Positions 19,188 to 27,875 of a DNA stretch of 64,000 nt are shown here, one piece after another. The stretch's first letter is position 1, and each line of letters starts with the position of its first letter. The notes below the pieces were generated by a model. The model was given only the letters and a program-made list of their open reading frames with translations. It had not been told where the DNA came from and ran no database searches. A program made the translations under genes and the position numbers. The DNA is from Holophagaceae bacterium (lineage in GTDB: Bacteria > Acidobacteriota > Holophagae > Holophagales > Holophagaceae): the NCBI GenBank assembly GCA_016720465.1, contig JADKKO010000001.1, forward strand, positions 806,001-870,000, written 5' to 3'.

Positions 19188-20203
19188 GCGGCGCCTTGCA
19201 GGATCGTCAGCACCGCCACATCCACGATATCGCTCTCGACGCAGCCGCGGCTCAGGTCGTTGCCTGGCTTCGAAAGCCCCTGCAGCAGCGGGCCCAGGGC
19301 CGCGGCGCCGCCCATCCGCTCTGCGGTCTTGTAGGCGATGTTGCCTGCATCGAGATCGGGAAAGACCAGCACGTTGGCCCGGCCAGCCACCTCGGAACCC
19401 GGCGCCTTGCCCGCGCCGATCCTCGGAATGAGCGCCGCGTCCATCTGCAGTTCTCCGTCCGCGCAGATCCCTGGAACCCGCGCCTTCAGAAGGTCAAGGG
19501 CCGCCCGCACCTTTTCCACCCGGGGATGCTCGGCGCTGCCCTTGGTGGAAAAACTCAGGAAGGCCACGCGGGGCTCGACTCCCAGGATCCGGCGGGCGCT
19601 CAAAGCCGCCGCCTGCGCGATGTCGGCCAGTTGCTCCGCGGTTGGATCCGGCACCACCGCGCAATCGCTGAAGATGAGGCCGCCCCGCTCACCGAACTGT
19701 CCATCGGGATGGATCATCAGGAAGCAGCTGGAAACCGTCTTGATCCCGGGGGCCGGACCAAGGGTCTGCAGGCAGGCCCGGACCGTCTCCGCCGTGGTGT
19801 TCAAGGCCCCCGCCACGAACCCGTCCGCAAGGCCCTGCCGCACCATCATGCCGCCGAACCAGAGCGGCTCCCGGACCGCCTCCAAAGCCAATTGCTCGGT
19901 GATGCCTTTGTGGCGGCGCAATTCCCAGAAAGCACCGGCTAGTTCGCTGCCAAGTTCATCGCCACCGGGATCCAGGATGGAAATGCCGCCGAGATCCAGA
20001 CCCAATGCCTGGGCGCGCCTGGAAATCGATTCCGGGCCCCCCAGCAGCGTGACCTTGCATAGTTCCATGGAATTCAGCGTGGAAGCGGCTTTCAGGGTCC
20101 GGTCGTCGCGGCCCTCGGGCAGCACGATGTGGCGTTTCAGCTCCCGGGCCCGTTGACGGAACACGGCCATCCAGCTTTCGTAATTGGCATTCAGCATCGC
20201 CAT
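19184..20203 (-). CDS. pta: Phosphate acetyltransferase
   Basis: Pta interconverts acetyl-CoA and acetyl phosphate. From the ATG at 20203 the protein has 339 residues, the length of the short (EutD/Pta catalytic domain) form. Family sequence includes HIVLPEGRDDRTLKAAS near the N-terminus, VAGALNTTAETVRACLQTLG, SSCFLMIHPDG, SFSTKGSAEHPRVEKVR and the C-terminal NVLVFPDLDAGNIAYKTAERMGGA. The open frame continues upstream, but the ATG overlaps the stop of the preceding 115-residue gene (TGATGG), which fixes the start. The stop in turn overlaps purN. The pair with ackA makes the acetate pathway. Confidence 0.95.
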   Translation of the reverse strand: MAMLNANYESWMAVFRQRARELKRHIVLPEGRDDRTLKAASTLNSMELCKVTLLGGPESISRRAQALGLDLGGISILDPGGDELGSELAGAFWELRRHKGITEQLALEAVREPLWFGGMMVRQGLADGFVAGALNTTAETVRACLQTLGPAPGIKTVSSCFLMIHPDGQFGERGGLIFSDCAVVPDPTAEQLADIAQAAALSARRILGVEPRVAFLSFSTKGSAEHPRVEKVRAALDLLKARVPGICADGELQMDAALIPRIGAGKAPGSEVAGRANVLVFPDLDAGNIAYKTAERMGGAAALGPLLQGLSKPGNDLSRGCVESDIVDVAVLTILQGAA

Positions 20204-20550
20204 CACCGGTTCTTCCGTCTTGGCAGGCCCCGGTCCGCCAGGAATTCCATGGGGTCCAGTCCCGTCCGCTCTCTGAAAACCTCGCCCAGGCTCGGCACAC
20301 CCGAGCTGGCCTCGTCCAGGTACATCTGCTCGATGCGGTGCATGGGGAAGAAGCGCGTGTCCAGGGCCACTTGATCCGCATGTCCGCGGTTCACCAGGGC
20401 CAGCACATCCTCCCAGGGGGCGATGTCGATGCCGCGCACCGCGATTCCCGCGGTCTCGAGGCCGAGGATCCGGCCCCAGAGCTTCTGTCGCGGCGCCGTC
20501 ACGACCACCACCACAAGTTGTCCGCGCTGGAAAGGGAATGAGAGCGGCAT
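20203..20550 (-). CDS. Conserved hypothetical protein, 115 aa
   Basis: Family not recognised. A strong AGGAGG ribosome binding site precedes the ATG. The protein starts with a beta-rich segment (GQLVVVVVTAPRQKLWGRILGLETAGIAVRGIDI), which looks like a small barrel. It then has a helical, acidic and basic tail containing RFFPMHRIEQMYLDEASSGVPSLGEVF. There is no signal peptide or membrane segment. It is translationally coupled to pta through a TGATG overlap, so it may act with or regulate acetate metabolism; that is inference from context only. Confidence 0.7.
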   Translation of the reverse strand: MPLSFPFQRGQLVVVVVTAPRQKLWGRILGLETAGIAVRGIDIAPWEDVLALVNRGHADQVALDTRFFPMHRIEQMYLDEASSGVPSLGEVFRERTGLDPMEFLADRGLPRRKNR

Positions 20551-20570
20551 GGGAACCTCCTAGCCTCGCC

Positions 20571-21266
20571 CTAGAAAAGCCATGGGAGCCAGGCCAGGCC
20601 TTCGGAGGGCCGTCCGGCCTCCGCCGCCTGCCATTGTGCGGCATCTTGAAGGATCCATTGGGGACCCCACCAGGCCACGCGCTCCAAGGTGACTTGTTTG
20701 GAAAGTTCCTGACCGGGCGTGTTACTGCCCAGGCCCTTGGGAAGGCGGAGGTTGATCAATTGCCTCTGGGCGAAGAGGTCCCTCGCGGCCTCGTCGAAGT
20801 CCCATCGCACGCGGTAGTCCACTTGGCACCTCGTAGCGCCTTCGGCATCCTTCGCGGGCGAGACCCCCAGCACATCCACAAAGACGAGTTGCCCGGCGGG
20901 GACCTTTAGTGCGCGGCCTTCAACGTGGCCGATGCGGAGGGCCTCGGGGCCCCAGTTCTTGCCGTCCCAGAATTTCATGAGCTGCAATTGCGCTGATGCG
21001 TTGGATCCTGGCTCGGGGGCCGGGATGGCGGCCTCCACCTGGCGCGGATAGCCCAGGCTGGCTCTCAACAGGATTTTCGCGTGGACTCTGAATATCGCCG
21101 GCGCAGCGGCAGCCTTGCCCGTGGCGCTGCCCGCGATGCGAGGACCCTGGATCCAGAAGCATTTCCACCCCAGGAGCGCCGCGGCCAGGAGCCCCAATTT
21201 GAGAAGGCGCCTGGGCCAAGGATTCATCCATGCGTTCGCAAATGCCATGGACCCATGATGACTCAT
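20571..21266 (-). CDS. Hypothetical membrane-anchored protein, 231 aa
   Basis: Family not recognised. A hydrophobic segment (LLKLGLLAAALLGWKCFWI, about residues 21-39) follows a short basic N-terminus, so the protein is probably an inner-membrane-anchored, periplasm-facing protein or is cleaved. The remaining 190 residues look beta-rich (FRVHAKILLRASLGYPRQ, LVFVDVLGVSPAK, VDYRVRWDFDE) and end with a Trp-rich tail. Three Met codons near the start are possible initiators (21266, 21248, 21227), none with a convincing ribosome binding site. It sits between the aldehyde dehydrogenase and the pta run with gaps of about 20 bases, suggesting co-transcription. Confidence 0.6.
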   Translation of the reverse strand: MSHHGSMAFANAWMNPWPRRLLKLGLLAAALLGWKCFWIQGPRIAGSATGKAAAAPAIFRVHAKILLRASLGYPRQVEAAIPAPEPGSNASAQLQLMKFWDGKNWGPEALRIGHVEGRALKVPAGQLVFVDVLGVSPAKDAEGATRCQVDYRVRWDFDEAARDLFAQRQLINLRLPKGLGSNTPGQELSKQVTLERVAWWGPQWILQDAAQWQAAEAGRPSEGLAWLPWLF

Positions 21267-21285
21267 GGACGCCCCGCGTAGGCAA

Positions 21286-22608
21286 TCAGAACACTGGCCC
21301 CCGCACGACCATCCTGGGTTCAGTGAAGGATTCCATGGCCCAGCGGGGGCCTTCGAGGCCTTGTCCCGAACCCTTCAGCCCGCCGAAGGGCGCGGCATCC
21401 ATGCGGAAGGTCGGGGGCAGGTTGATCAGCACGCAACCGGCCTGGAGCCTGTCTTCGGCGAGCCTTTCGTGACTTGCATCACGGGTGTAGACCGAAGCCC
21501 GCAGTCCGAATCGCGTGTGGGCGGCGCGGCCCAGGCCGTCTTCGAAATCCGCGACCTTCGTCAGCACGGTGATGGGGCCGAACAGCTCGTCGCACTGCAG
21601 CGGGTCGCCCTCGGAAACATCCGTGAGGATGGCGGGCGGCAGCAGCGCGCCCCTGCGGCGGCCGCGGAGCAGCACCGAAGCTCCGCCCTGGACGGCGCGC
21701 TCCAGCGAGGCCTCCAGGCGCGCGGCCGTAGCCTCGTCGATGAGCGGGCCCACAACCGTGGCCTCCTCCATGGGATCGCCGCAGGGAAGGGCTTTTACCG
21801 AATCCACGAAGGCCGCGGCAAAGGCATCCCATAGATCTTCGTGCACGTAGATCCGCTGGGCCTTGCAGCAGCTTTGGCCGGCCGCCGCCACAGCCGCGGG
21901 GGCCAGGACCTTGGCTGCCGCGGCGGCATCAATGCCCGCATCCAGCACCACCGCCGCATTGCCTCCCATCTCGAGGATCAAGGGTTTGCCTCCGAGGATT
22001 TTTTTCAAGTGGTGGCCCACGCGGTCGCTGCCCGTGAAGCTCACCACCTGGATCCGCTCATCGAGCGCCAGGGCCTCAGCCGCCTCCGGCGGCACATCCG
22101 CGAACTGCAGCAGATGCTCCGGAGCGTTCAGTCCTGCGCGGGCCTCCTCAAAGGTGTCGAACAGCAACTTGGAGGTGCGGGGCGCCTGCGGGCAGGGTTT
22201 CCACACGGCGCTGCACCCCGCGGCGATGGCCGGGGCGAGCTTGTGCAGGGCCAGATTCACGGGAAAGTTGAACGGTGTGATGGCGAGCACCGGGCCCCGA
22301 GGGATCCTCTGGAGCCTGGCCAGGCATCCCGCTGAACCAGCCATCACATCGTAGGGGATGGCTTCTTCTCCGAAGGCGGCCAGCGCTTCTTCCGTGGCTT
22401 GGAGAGTGATGAGCCCGCGCTGGAGCTCGGCGCGGGACAACGAGATCGGTTTGCCGGTTTCCTGGGTCGCGAGCCGCGCAAGCTCTGCGGCCGATGCGGC
22501 CACTCGCTCTCGCCAGTGCTGGATCAACGCGCGCCGGGCGTGCCTGGGTGCGTGGCGCCATGCCTCGAAGGCCTGCACAGCCCTGGGTGCGAACAGCTCG
22601 ATGCTCAT
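21286..22608 (-). CDS. NAD(P)-dependent aldehyde dehydrogenase
   Basis: This is an aldehyde dehydrogenase superfamily enzyme oxidising an aldehyde to an acid (or acyl group). Features seen are the substrate/cofactor segment ITPFNFPVNLALHKLAPAIAAG, KPCPQAP, the FTGSDRVG turn, the general base Glu in LEMGGNAAVV, the nucleophilic Cys in GQSCCKAQR, and the late LFGPITVLTKV and FGLRASVYT motifs. At 440 residues it is somewhat shorter than the usual 470-490. The substrate cannot be told from sequence alone; succinate semialdehyde or a similar small aldehyde is plausible. Its start overlaps the end of the Hpt gene. Confidence 0.93.
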   Translation of the reverse strand: MSIELFAPRAVQAFEAWRHAPRHARRALIQHWRERVAASAAELARLATQETGKPISLSRAELQRGLITLQATEEALAAFGEEAIPYDVMAGSAGCLARLQRIPRGPVLAITPFNFPVNLALHKLAPAIAAGCSAVWKPCPQAPRTSKLLFDTFEEARAGLNAPEHLLQFADVPPEAAEALALDERIQVVSFTGSDRVGHHLKKILGGKPLILEMGGNAAVVLDAGIDAAAAAKVLAPAAVAAAGQSCCKAQRIYVHEDLWDAFAAAFVDSVKALPCGDPMEEATVVGPLIDEATAARLEASLERAVQGGASVLLRGRRRGALLPPAILTDVSEGDPLQCDELFGPITVLTKVADFEDGLGRAAHTRFGLRASVYTRDASHERLAEDRLQAGCVLINLPPTFRMDAAPFGGLKGSGQGLEGPRWAMESFTEPRMVVRGPVF

Positions 22609-22970
22609 GGGCCCAACCTTTTCTGCTCATCCAGCAGCGCAGCCCGCACCTTGGCGGCCTCGGCCTGGAAAAGGGGGATGAGGCCCGCGGTGCCCGGAAG
22701 TTCATCCAGGCGGCCTGCATCCTCAAGGCGCTGGCAGAGGCCCTGGAGTCCATAGGCCCCCAGACTGGCGGACGTGCTTTTCAGCGTGTGGGCGATCTTG
22801 AAAACGGAACGCGCGTCGCCTTCGCCATGGGCCTTCAGCAATCCTTCCACCCGGTCCGGCAGCTGCTCCAGGTAGACCTGGATGAGGTTGCCCAGCAGGC
22901 TGCCGCCGTCATGGCCCTTGAAGGGCCGGAGCTGGTCGAGGGCCAGGGGATCGAGGGTCGGAGCATTCAT
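22605..22970 (-). CDS. Hpt-domain phosphotransfer protein
   Basis: This is a 121-residue helical protein with the histidine phosphotransfer signature IAHTLKSTSASLGAYGLQGLCQRLE, where His61 would be phosphorylated. It presumably passes phosphate between a hybrid kinase and a response regulator, but neither is adjacent. The ATG at 22970 with an AGGT-type ribosome binding site is preferred; the frame stays open upstream into the divergent arfB promoter. The stop overlaps the aldehyde dehydrogenase start, an unusual partner for a signalling gene. Confidence 0.85.
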   Translation of the reverse strand: MNAPTLDPLALDQLRPFKGHDGGSLLGNLIQVYLEQLPDRVEGLLKAHGEGDARSVFKIAHTLKSTSASLGAYGLQGLCQRLEDAGRLDELPGTAGLIPLFQAEAAKVRAALLDEQKRLGP

Positions 22971-23040
22971 GGGACCTGAAAAGATAACGCGTTTTCCACC
23001 TGGTTGGTCTGCGGCGTTGCCGCTCATGGGATCATCGCCC

Positions 23041-23466
23041 ATGGCTGATCCCATCCAAGTCAACGAGCGCGTGGTGGTGCCCGAGCGGGCCCAAAAACTG
23101 AAGGCGGTGCGCAGCGGCGGCCCAGGCGGGCAGAACGTCAACAAGGTATCCAGCAAGGCCGAATTGCGCATCGACCTGGCGCTGATCGAAGGCCTGGACG
23201 AAGGAGCCCTGGCCCGTCTGCGCCACCTGGTCCGCAACCAGGTGGACGCGGAGGGCCTTTGGATCATCAGCAGCGACCGATTCAGGGACCTGCCGAAAAA
23301 CATCGAGGACAACCGGGCCAAGGCCATCGCGGTCATCGCACAGGCCCTCGTCGTCCCGAAAACCCGCCGCAAAACGCGCCCCTCGAAGGGCAGCAGGGAG
23401 CGCCGCATCGAATCGAAAAAAAGACTTGGAGCCGTGAAGGCAGGGCGCCAGGGTGCCTGGGATTGA
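23041..23466 (+). CDS. arfB: Alternative ribosome-rescue factor ArfB (class I release-factor-like hydrolase)
   Basis: It hydrolyses peptidyl-tRNA on ribosomes stalled without a stop codon. The 141 residues match ArfB length. The GGQ catalytic motif is at 29-31 within RSGGPGGQNVNKV, followed by SSKAELRIDL. The C-terminus is a Lys/Arg-rich tail (about 110-141, TRRKTRPSKGSRERRIESKKR), which inserts in the empty mRNA channel. The ATG at 23041 fits the family N-terminus. It is divergent from the Hpt gene with about 70 bases between starts. Confidence 0.93.
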   Translation: MADPIQVNERVVVPERAQKLKAVRSGGPGGQNVNKVSSKAELRIDLALIEGLDEGALARLRHLVRNQVDAEGLWIISSDRFRDLPKNIEDNRAKAIAVIAQALVVPKTRRKTRPSKGSRERRIESKKRLGAVKAGRQGAWD

Positions 23467-23576
23467 CCCAGATACCGTTTAATTGATGAAGCGCCGAAAC
23501 CGCACGAAGGAAGATATTCGTGTCTTATTCGCGCTGCCTCGTGGCTGCTATCCCACCGAAGTCCGGTGGTCCCGGC

Positions 23577-23804
23577 CTAGTGGTCCCGGCTGACTTCCTG
23601 GATGATGCGGTAGATGCGCTCTTTGGCGCGGAGTTTGATCTTTTTCAGTTCCACTTCTTCCAAGGATTCCTGGGCGGAAAGGCGTGATTTGGTGCGGAGG
23701 CGCCCCAGCCGTTCATCGGCGGCCCGGTGCTCTTCCATGAGCTTGCGGAATTCGAAGTGCTCCTTCATGAGCTTTTCTTGAACATCAGGCCGCAGGAAAT
23801 CCAT
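23577..23804 (-). CDS. DUF465 (YdcH-like) small coiled-coil protein
   Basis: This is a 75-residue, highly charged helical protein (EHFEFRKLMEEHRAADERL, LEEVELKKIKLRAKERIYRII) resembling the DUF465/YdcH family, whose function is unknown. The start is set by a strong GGAGG seven bases before an ATG; the longer frame reaching 23885 lacks a ribosome binding site and adds low-complexity sequence. It is divergent from the ABC ATPase gene. Confidence 0.8.
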   Translation of the reverse strand: MDFLRPDVQEKLMKEHFEFRKLMEEHRAADERLGRLRTKSRLSAQESLEEVELKKIKLRAKERIYRIIQEVSRDH

Positions 23805-23996
23805 AAGAACCTCCAGAAACCGCCTCCGCGAGGCGGGTGATCCATCTGAACCAGGATGTCTGAATGACCCGAAGGTACGCTCCATTTAAGGTGCGTCAAG
23901 GGATGAAAAACCTGGAGTGGTGCAATGGTTGCTTCACGGCCCCGAACCCAGGAATTTCCTTTAGCAATGGGACCGTTCCTAGGCCATCCTCGTGCC

Positions 23997-24935
23997 ATGT
24001 CCCTTGTGGTGGATCGGTTGAGCTTAGCGCGCGCGGACGGAGTCCAGCTCCTGGCTCCGCTGAGCCTGGAACTCGGGCCGGGAGAATGCTTGGGCCTGGT
24101 CGGAGAATCCGGATCCGGCAAAAGCCTGCTTGGCCAGGCGCTTTTCGGGGTCCTGCCCCCGGGGGTCCAGCAGGTTGGAGGCTCAATCCGGGCCTACGGC
24201 ACCGCCCTCAATGAACCCTCGAAGGCCCGGGACCGGATCCGGGGCCGCCGCATGGCCTGGGTGCCTCAGGATCCGCTTCAGGCCCTCAATCCATTCATGA
24301 GGGTGCAGGACCAGTTGGCCCTCCTGCCAGGCATCCACCTGGGCGAAACCACATCCCAGGCCGTCGCGCGGCTGAGCCCGCTCCTGGAACGCCTGCGCCT
24401 GCCCACGGACAAGGCCTTCCTCCGCAAGCATCCCCACGAATTGAGCGGCGGCCAGCGCCAGCGCTTGCTGCTCGCCCAGGCCCTGAGCTGCGACCCGGAT
24501 CTTTTGGTGCTGGATGAACCCACCACGGCCCTGGATCCCACCGTGCAGGCGGATTTTCTTTCCCTGATGCTGGAACTCCAGGCCGACAGGTCCCTGGGCT
24601 ACCTCTGGATCAGCCACGATCTCGGCGTAGTGGCATCCGTCACCACGCGGCTGCTGGTGCTCTACGGCGGCGAGGCCATGGAAGCCGGGCCCACCTCGCG
24701 CCTGCTGCGAGCGCCCCGCCATCCCTACACCCGACGCCTGCTGCAGGCCGCCAGGCGGGAGCCCAGCCACGAAGCTGGCTTCCTTCCGGGCCCCGCAGAG
24801 CGGCCAAAGGGCTGCCCCTTCCAATCCAGGTGCCCGGAAGCCCAGGCCGGCTGCGCAGCCTGGACAGCCTGGCGCGGAACCACCGCGGACGGATTGCGCT
24901 GCGAATCAGAGCTAGATGGGGTGTCCCGGCTGTGA
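23997..24935 (+). CDS. Oligopeptide/dipeptide-type ABC transporter ATP-binding protein
   Basis: This is an OppD/DppD-class ATPase, 312 residues from the chosen ATG. It shows Walker A GESGSGKS, Q-loop WVPQDPLQALNPFMRV, signature ELSGGQRQRLLLAQAL, Walker B LLVLDEPTTALDP, H-loop WISHDLGVV, and the oligopeptide-transporter C-terminal Cys cluster (GCPFQSRCPEAQAGCAAW). No permease, binding protein or second ATPase is adjacent, so it is an orphan here and must work with subunits encoded elsewhere or be a relic. An in-frame Met ten codons upstream is an alternative start; neither has a good ribosome binding site. Confidence 0.9.
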   Translation: MSLVVDRLSLARADGVQLLAPLSLELGPGECLGLVGESGSGKSLLGQALFGVLPPGVQQVGGSIRAYGTALNEPSKARDRIRGRRMAWVPQDPLQALNPFMRVQDQLALLPGIHLGETTSQAVARLSPLLERLRLPTDKAFLRKHPHELSGGQRQRLLLAQALSCDPDLLVLDEPTTALDPTVQADFLSLMLELQADRSLGYLWISHDLGVVASVTTRLLVLYGGEAMEAGPTSRLLRAPRHPYTRRLLQAARREPSHEAGFLPGPAERPKGCPFQSRCPEAQAGCAAWTAWRGTTADGLRCESELDGVSRL

Positions 24936-24973
24936 GAGCATGAATTGCAAGGTTCCGCGCGACGTGGACCGGA

Positions 24974-26446
24974 ATGGATGAACCCATGCTGACCTTGCCT
25001 CTGATGGAAGCCCTGACCTTCGACGACGTGCTGCTGGTGCCCGGTTTTTCGAGCACGCATCCGAATGCGGTGGACTTGAGCACGCAGCTCACGAGGGACA
25101 TCCGCCTGAACATCCCGCTGCTCTCGGCGGCCATGGACACGGTGACGGAAAGCCGCATGGCCATTGCCCTGGCGCAGCTTGGCGGGCTTGGGCTCATCCA
25201 CAAGAACCTGAGCATCGACGACCAGTCCGAAGAAGTGGACAAGGTGAAGCGTTCGGAATCCGGCATGATCACGAACCCCATCACCATCGCGCCGGACGCC
25301 CCGATTCGGGACGCCGAAGCCCTGATGGCCAAATACAAGATCAGCGGCGTGCCCGTGGTCCAGGGGCACAAGCTGGTGGGCATCCTCACCAACCGCGATC
25401 TGCGCTTCGAGACCCGCTGGGACCTGCCGGTTTCCGAGGCCATGACGAAGGAGAAGCTCGTCACCGTGCCCGTGGGCACGACCTTGCAGGAGGCCCAGGC
25501 GATCCTGCAGAAGCACCGCATTGAAAAGCTGCTGGTGGTGGACGCGCAAGGGGCCCTGAAGGGCCTCATCACCGTCAAGGACATCGAAAAGTCCATCAAC
25601 TACCCGAACGCTTGCAAGGACGGGTTCGGCCGCCTGCGCGTGGGGGCAGCCCTGGGCGTCGGCAAGGATCTGCTGGACCGCGCCAAGGCACTGGTGGAGG
25701 CCAAGGTGGATGTGCTTTGCCTCGACAGCTCCCACGGCCACAGCCAGGGGATCCTGGACGCGCTCCGGATGCTGAAAAGCGCGCTGCACGATACCCCGAT
25801 CCTCGCGGGCAACGTCGCCACCTACCAAGGCGCGAAAGACCTCATCGATGCCGGCGCCGCCGCCGTGAAGGTGGGCATCGGACCTGGTTCCATCTGCACC
25901 ACGCGCATCGTGACCGGCGCCGGGATGCCCCAGATCACCGCCGTGTCCGAGGCCAGCCGCGCCTGCCGCGAAGCGGGCGTGCCCTGCATTGCCGATGGCG
26001 GCATCAAATTCAGCGGCGACATCGCCAAGGCCGTGGCGGCCGGCGCGGACGCCGTGATGATCGGCAGCCTGTTCGCAGGCACCGACGAAGCGCCGGGGGA
26101 AACCATTTTCTACAGCGGCCGCACGTTCAAGACCTACCGCGGCATGGGCTCCCTGGGCGCGATGAAGAAGGGATCCGCCGACCGCTATTTCCAGGAAGGC
26201 AAGGACGACTCGAAGCTGGTCCCGGAGGGCATCGAAGGCCAGGTCCCATACAAAGGAAAGATGGGCGATCTGGTCACCCAGCTCATGGGCGGCCTGCGCG
26301 CCGGCATGGGCCTGAGCGGCGGCAAGGACGTCGTGGACTTCCAGACCAAGGCGAAGTTCGTGAAGATCAGCAGCGCCGGGCTCCGCGAAAGCCATGCGCA
26401 TGACGTAATGATCACCAAGGAAGCCCCGAATTACCGGATGGATTAG
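24974..26446 (+). CDS. guaB: Inosine-5'-monophosphate dehydrogenase
   Basis: GuaB oxidises IMP to XMP, the first committed step to GMP. The 490-residue protein has the family order: N-terminal TIM-barrel half (LTFDDVLLVPGFS), two CBS domains (about 95-215; ISGVPVVQGHKLVGILTNRDLRF and the second LLVVDAQGALKGLITVKDIEK), and the catalytic loop with Cys308 in GPGSICTTRIVTGAG. The flap and K+ site regions follow (YRGMGSLGAM). A second Met four codons in is an alternative start. It is downstream of the orphan ABC ATPase by 38 bases. Confidence 0.98.
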   Translation: MDEPMLTLPLMEALTFDDVLLVPGFSSTHPNAVDLSTQLTRDIRLNIPLLSAAMDTVTESRMAIALAQLGGLGLIHKNLSIDDQSEEVDKVKRSESGMITNPITIAPDAPIRDAEALMAKYKISGVPVVQGHKLVGILTNRDLRFETRWDLPVSEAMTKEKLVTVPVGTTLQEAQAILQKHRIEKLLVVDAQGALKGLITVKDIEKSINYPNACKDGFGRLRVGAALGVGKDLLDRAKALVEAKVDVLCLDSSHGHSQGILDALRMLKSALHDTPILAGNVATYQGAKDLIDAGAAAVKVGIGPGSICTTRIVTGAGMPQITAVSEASRACREAGVPCIADGGIKFSGDIAKAVAAGADAVMIGSLFAGTDEAPGETIFYSGRTFKTYRGMGSLGAMKKGSADRYFQEGKDDSKLVPEGIEGQVPYKGKMGDLVTQLMGGLRAGMGLSGGKDVVDFQTKAKFVKISSAGLRESHAHDVMITKEAPNYRMD

Positions 26447-26656
26447 GGGCCGTTGCGCCTTGGCCAGCGCTTTCCTGGTCAAGACGTTACGGCCCTTTAT
26501 GTCGGCCAAAAGAGCCAACACGATGGTTGATGGACCGAGCAAGGTCGAAAGCATTGCCGCCTCTGCTACCGATCGCAGGCCGACGCGATGGGTGATGGTC
26601 CGAAGGAAGGTCGGTGTTGTTTCAGTCCACGTCGCACCCCGGCCATCGCTCCTGGC

Positions 26657-27469
26657 TCAGCGCTCCCGCACGAATTCCAACTTCGGATAGGCCACTTGGA
26701 ATCCCATTTTTTCTAAATTGAATTGGGAGTGTCCATGCGGCGCCGTGGCGCTGCAGGCGAGGGTGCAGTCCAATGCCTTGGCGAAGGCCAAGCGGGTCTG
26801 GATAAGTGCGCCCTGCCCTCCCCGCCCGCGGAATTTCGGGCGCACCGAAGTACCTGAAAGGGCCGCGGTGTTCTCGTAAATGCCAACGGTTCCAGCGCCC
26901 ACAGGCTCCTCATCCAAGAAGGCCAGAAAGCAGGTGGTGCCCTTCGCTTTGGTGGTCGGGAGCATGATACCGAGTCCCTCGTCGCTGAGTTCGTCGCGTT
27001 CGAAGAAGCCAGCGGCAACCACGCTGGCGAAGAGTTTTTCTTCGCCGGGTTCGATGGGCCGCACCATGAATTCCGATGCCGGGTCTGGCGGTAGTTCATC
27101 CATTTCGCGCATCCAGACCTGCTGGAACATCTGAACGCGATAGCCGCGTTTGGAAAGAAATGCGTAGAGGCCTGGATCCGCCCCCGCGCTGAGTTCAAGC
27201 ACCGTGGGGCGGCCGAGGATGCCCTCAAGGGCATCCAGTTCCCCCTCCTTCATGGGTCCGTCCAGTCCAAGAGCAAGGCCCTGGTTCAAAATGTGTCCAG
27301 GGCCTAGGTACACCGCGAAGGCGCCCCGTTCCCGGCTCCCGATGCGCTCGCAGCGCGCGCCGGATTCAGGATTCATGAGAGCCTGGGCTTCCGCCATGGC
27401 CTGATTCTGCGAAGCCTGGGCGAACTCCAGACGGCGGCAGAGGGATTGCAAATCGAGTTGTGCGTTCAT
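26657..27469 (-). CDS. GNAT-family acetyltransferase
   Basis: This is a 270-residue protein whose C-terminal half (about 135-265) is a GNAT fold: FMVRPIEPGEEKLFASVVAAGFF, then CFLAFLDEEPVGAGTVGIYENTAAL, the acetyl-CoA loop VRPKFRGRGGQGALIQTRLAFA, and the closing FNLEKMGFQVAY. The N-terminal half is less distinct and may be a second, degenerate GNAT domain. The substrate is unknown. The 210-base gap on its 3' side, after guaB, holds nothing recognisable. Confidence 0.85.
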   Translation of the reverse strand: MNAQLDLQSLCRRLEFAQASQNQAMAEAQALMNPESGARCERIGSRERGAFAVYLGPGHILNQGLALGLDGPMKEGELDALEGILGRPTVLELSAGADPGLYAFLSKRGYRVQMFQQVWMREMDELPPDPASEFMVRPIEPGEEKLFASVVAAGFFERDELSDEGLGIMLPTTKAKGTTCFLAFLDEEPVGAGTVGIYENTAALSGTSVRPKFRGRGGQGALIQTRLAFAKALDCTLACSATAPHGHSQFNLEKMGFQVAYPKLEFVRER

Positions 27470-27850
27470 GGGTGTTCATTCCTTTTCGTTCAGATGAGTT
27501 TCGCCGCGCGCATCGCGCAGCCTTCAACATGCATGCGTCCTGGAGCTAGGCCCTGACGGGCCCCTCAGCAGGGTCCAGGCGACACGCGAACGAATGTTAG
27601 GAAGAACAGAGGCCTACTCGAAAGAGATGTTCAGCATAGCGTAAAAAAATACTACGCGGAGGGTAGCGGAGGTGCGGAGGGAAGCGGAGAAAAACCATTG
27701 TTGAAATTCCACCGATCTCCTCAGCTACCCTCCGCTTTCTCCGCTCCCGCCTATCGCGCGTATACGCGCTCCTGCTCGCTTCGCTTGCAGAGGCAGGAAC
27801 CCTCCTCCGCGTGGTGTTCTTCAATCTTAGGTCCAATACCCAATGCAAAA
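27470..27850. other. Gene-free stretch with a repeat element
   Basis: This 381-base intergenic region lies between the GNAT gene start and the rnpB terminator. Its first 180 bases show no convincing ORF, RNA or repeat; they should hold the GNAT promoter, reading left. Positions 27651-27815 are occupied by the second copy of repeat family C. Confidence 0.6.
27651..27815. repeat. Inverted-repeat element, family C, copy 2
   Basis: The left arm (27652-27689) is CTACGCGGAGGGTAGCGGAG continuing with GTGCGGAGGGAAGCGGAG, and is 37/38 identical to the reverse complement of the right arm of copy 1 (4340-4377). An inverse arm follows at 27721-27746. The distal end repeats CCTCCTCCGCGTGG. The tail between 27747 and 27800 (containing GCGCGTATACGCGC) is absent from copy 1. 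No coding sequence is visible. Confidence 0.8.
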
Positions 27851-27875
27851 GCACGGCCCTCTTGCGAGGGCCGTG
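27840..27875 (-). terminator. Intrinsic terminator of rnpB
   Basis: A perfect 10-base stem (CACGGCCCTC at 27852-27861 with GAGGGCCGTG at 27866-27875) and a 4-base loop lie immediately 3' of the RNase P RNA on the minus strand, followed by a short T run at 27846-27849. Confidence 0.9.

Noticed and set aside
24725..26554. 609-codon minus-strand frame opposite guaB
   Set aside because: guaB is complete with its active-site Cys. The shadow frame is His/Gly/Ala-rich with no domain.
26447..26656. Spacer after guaB considered as a degraded transposase
   Set aside because: Frames on both strands are short and interrupted, with no transposase motif. It is left as unexplained intergenic sequence.
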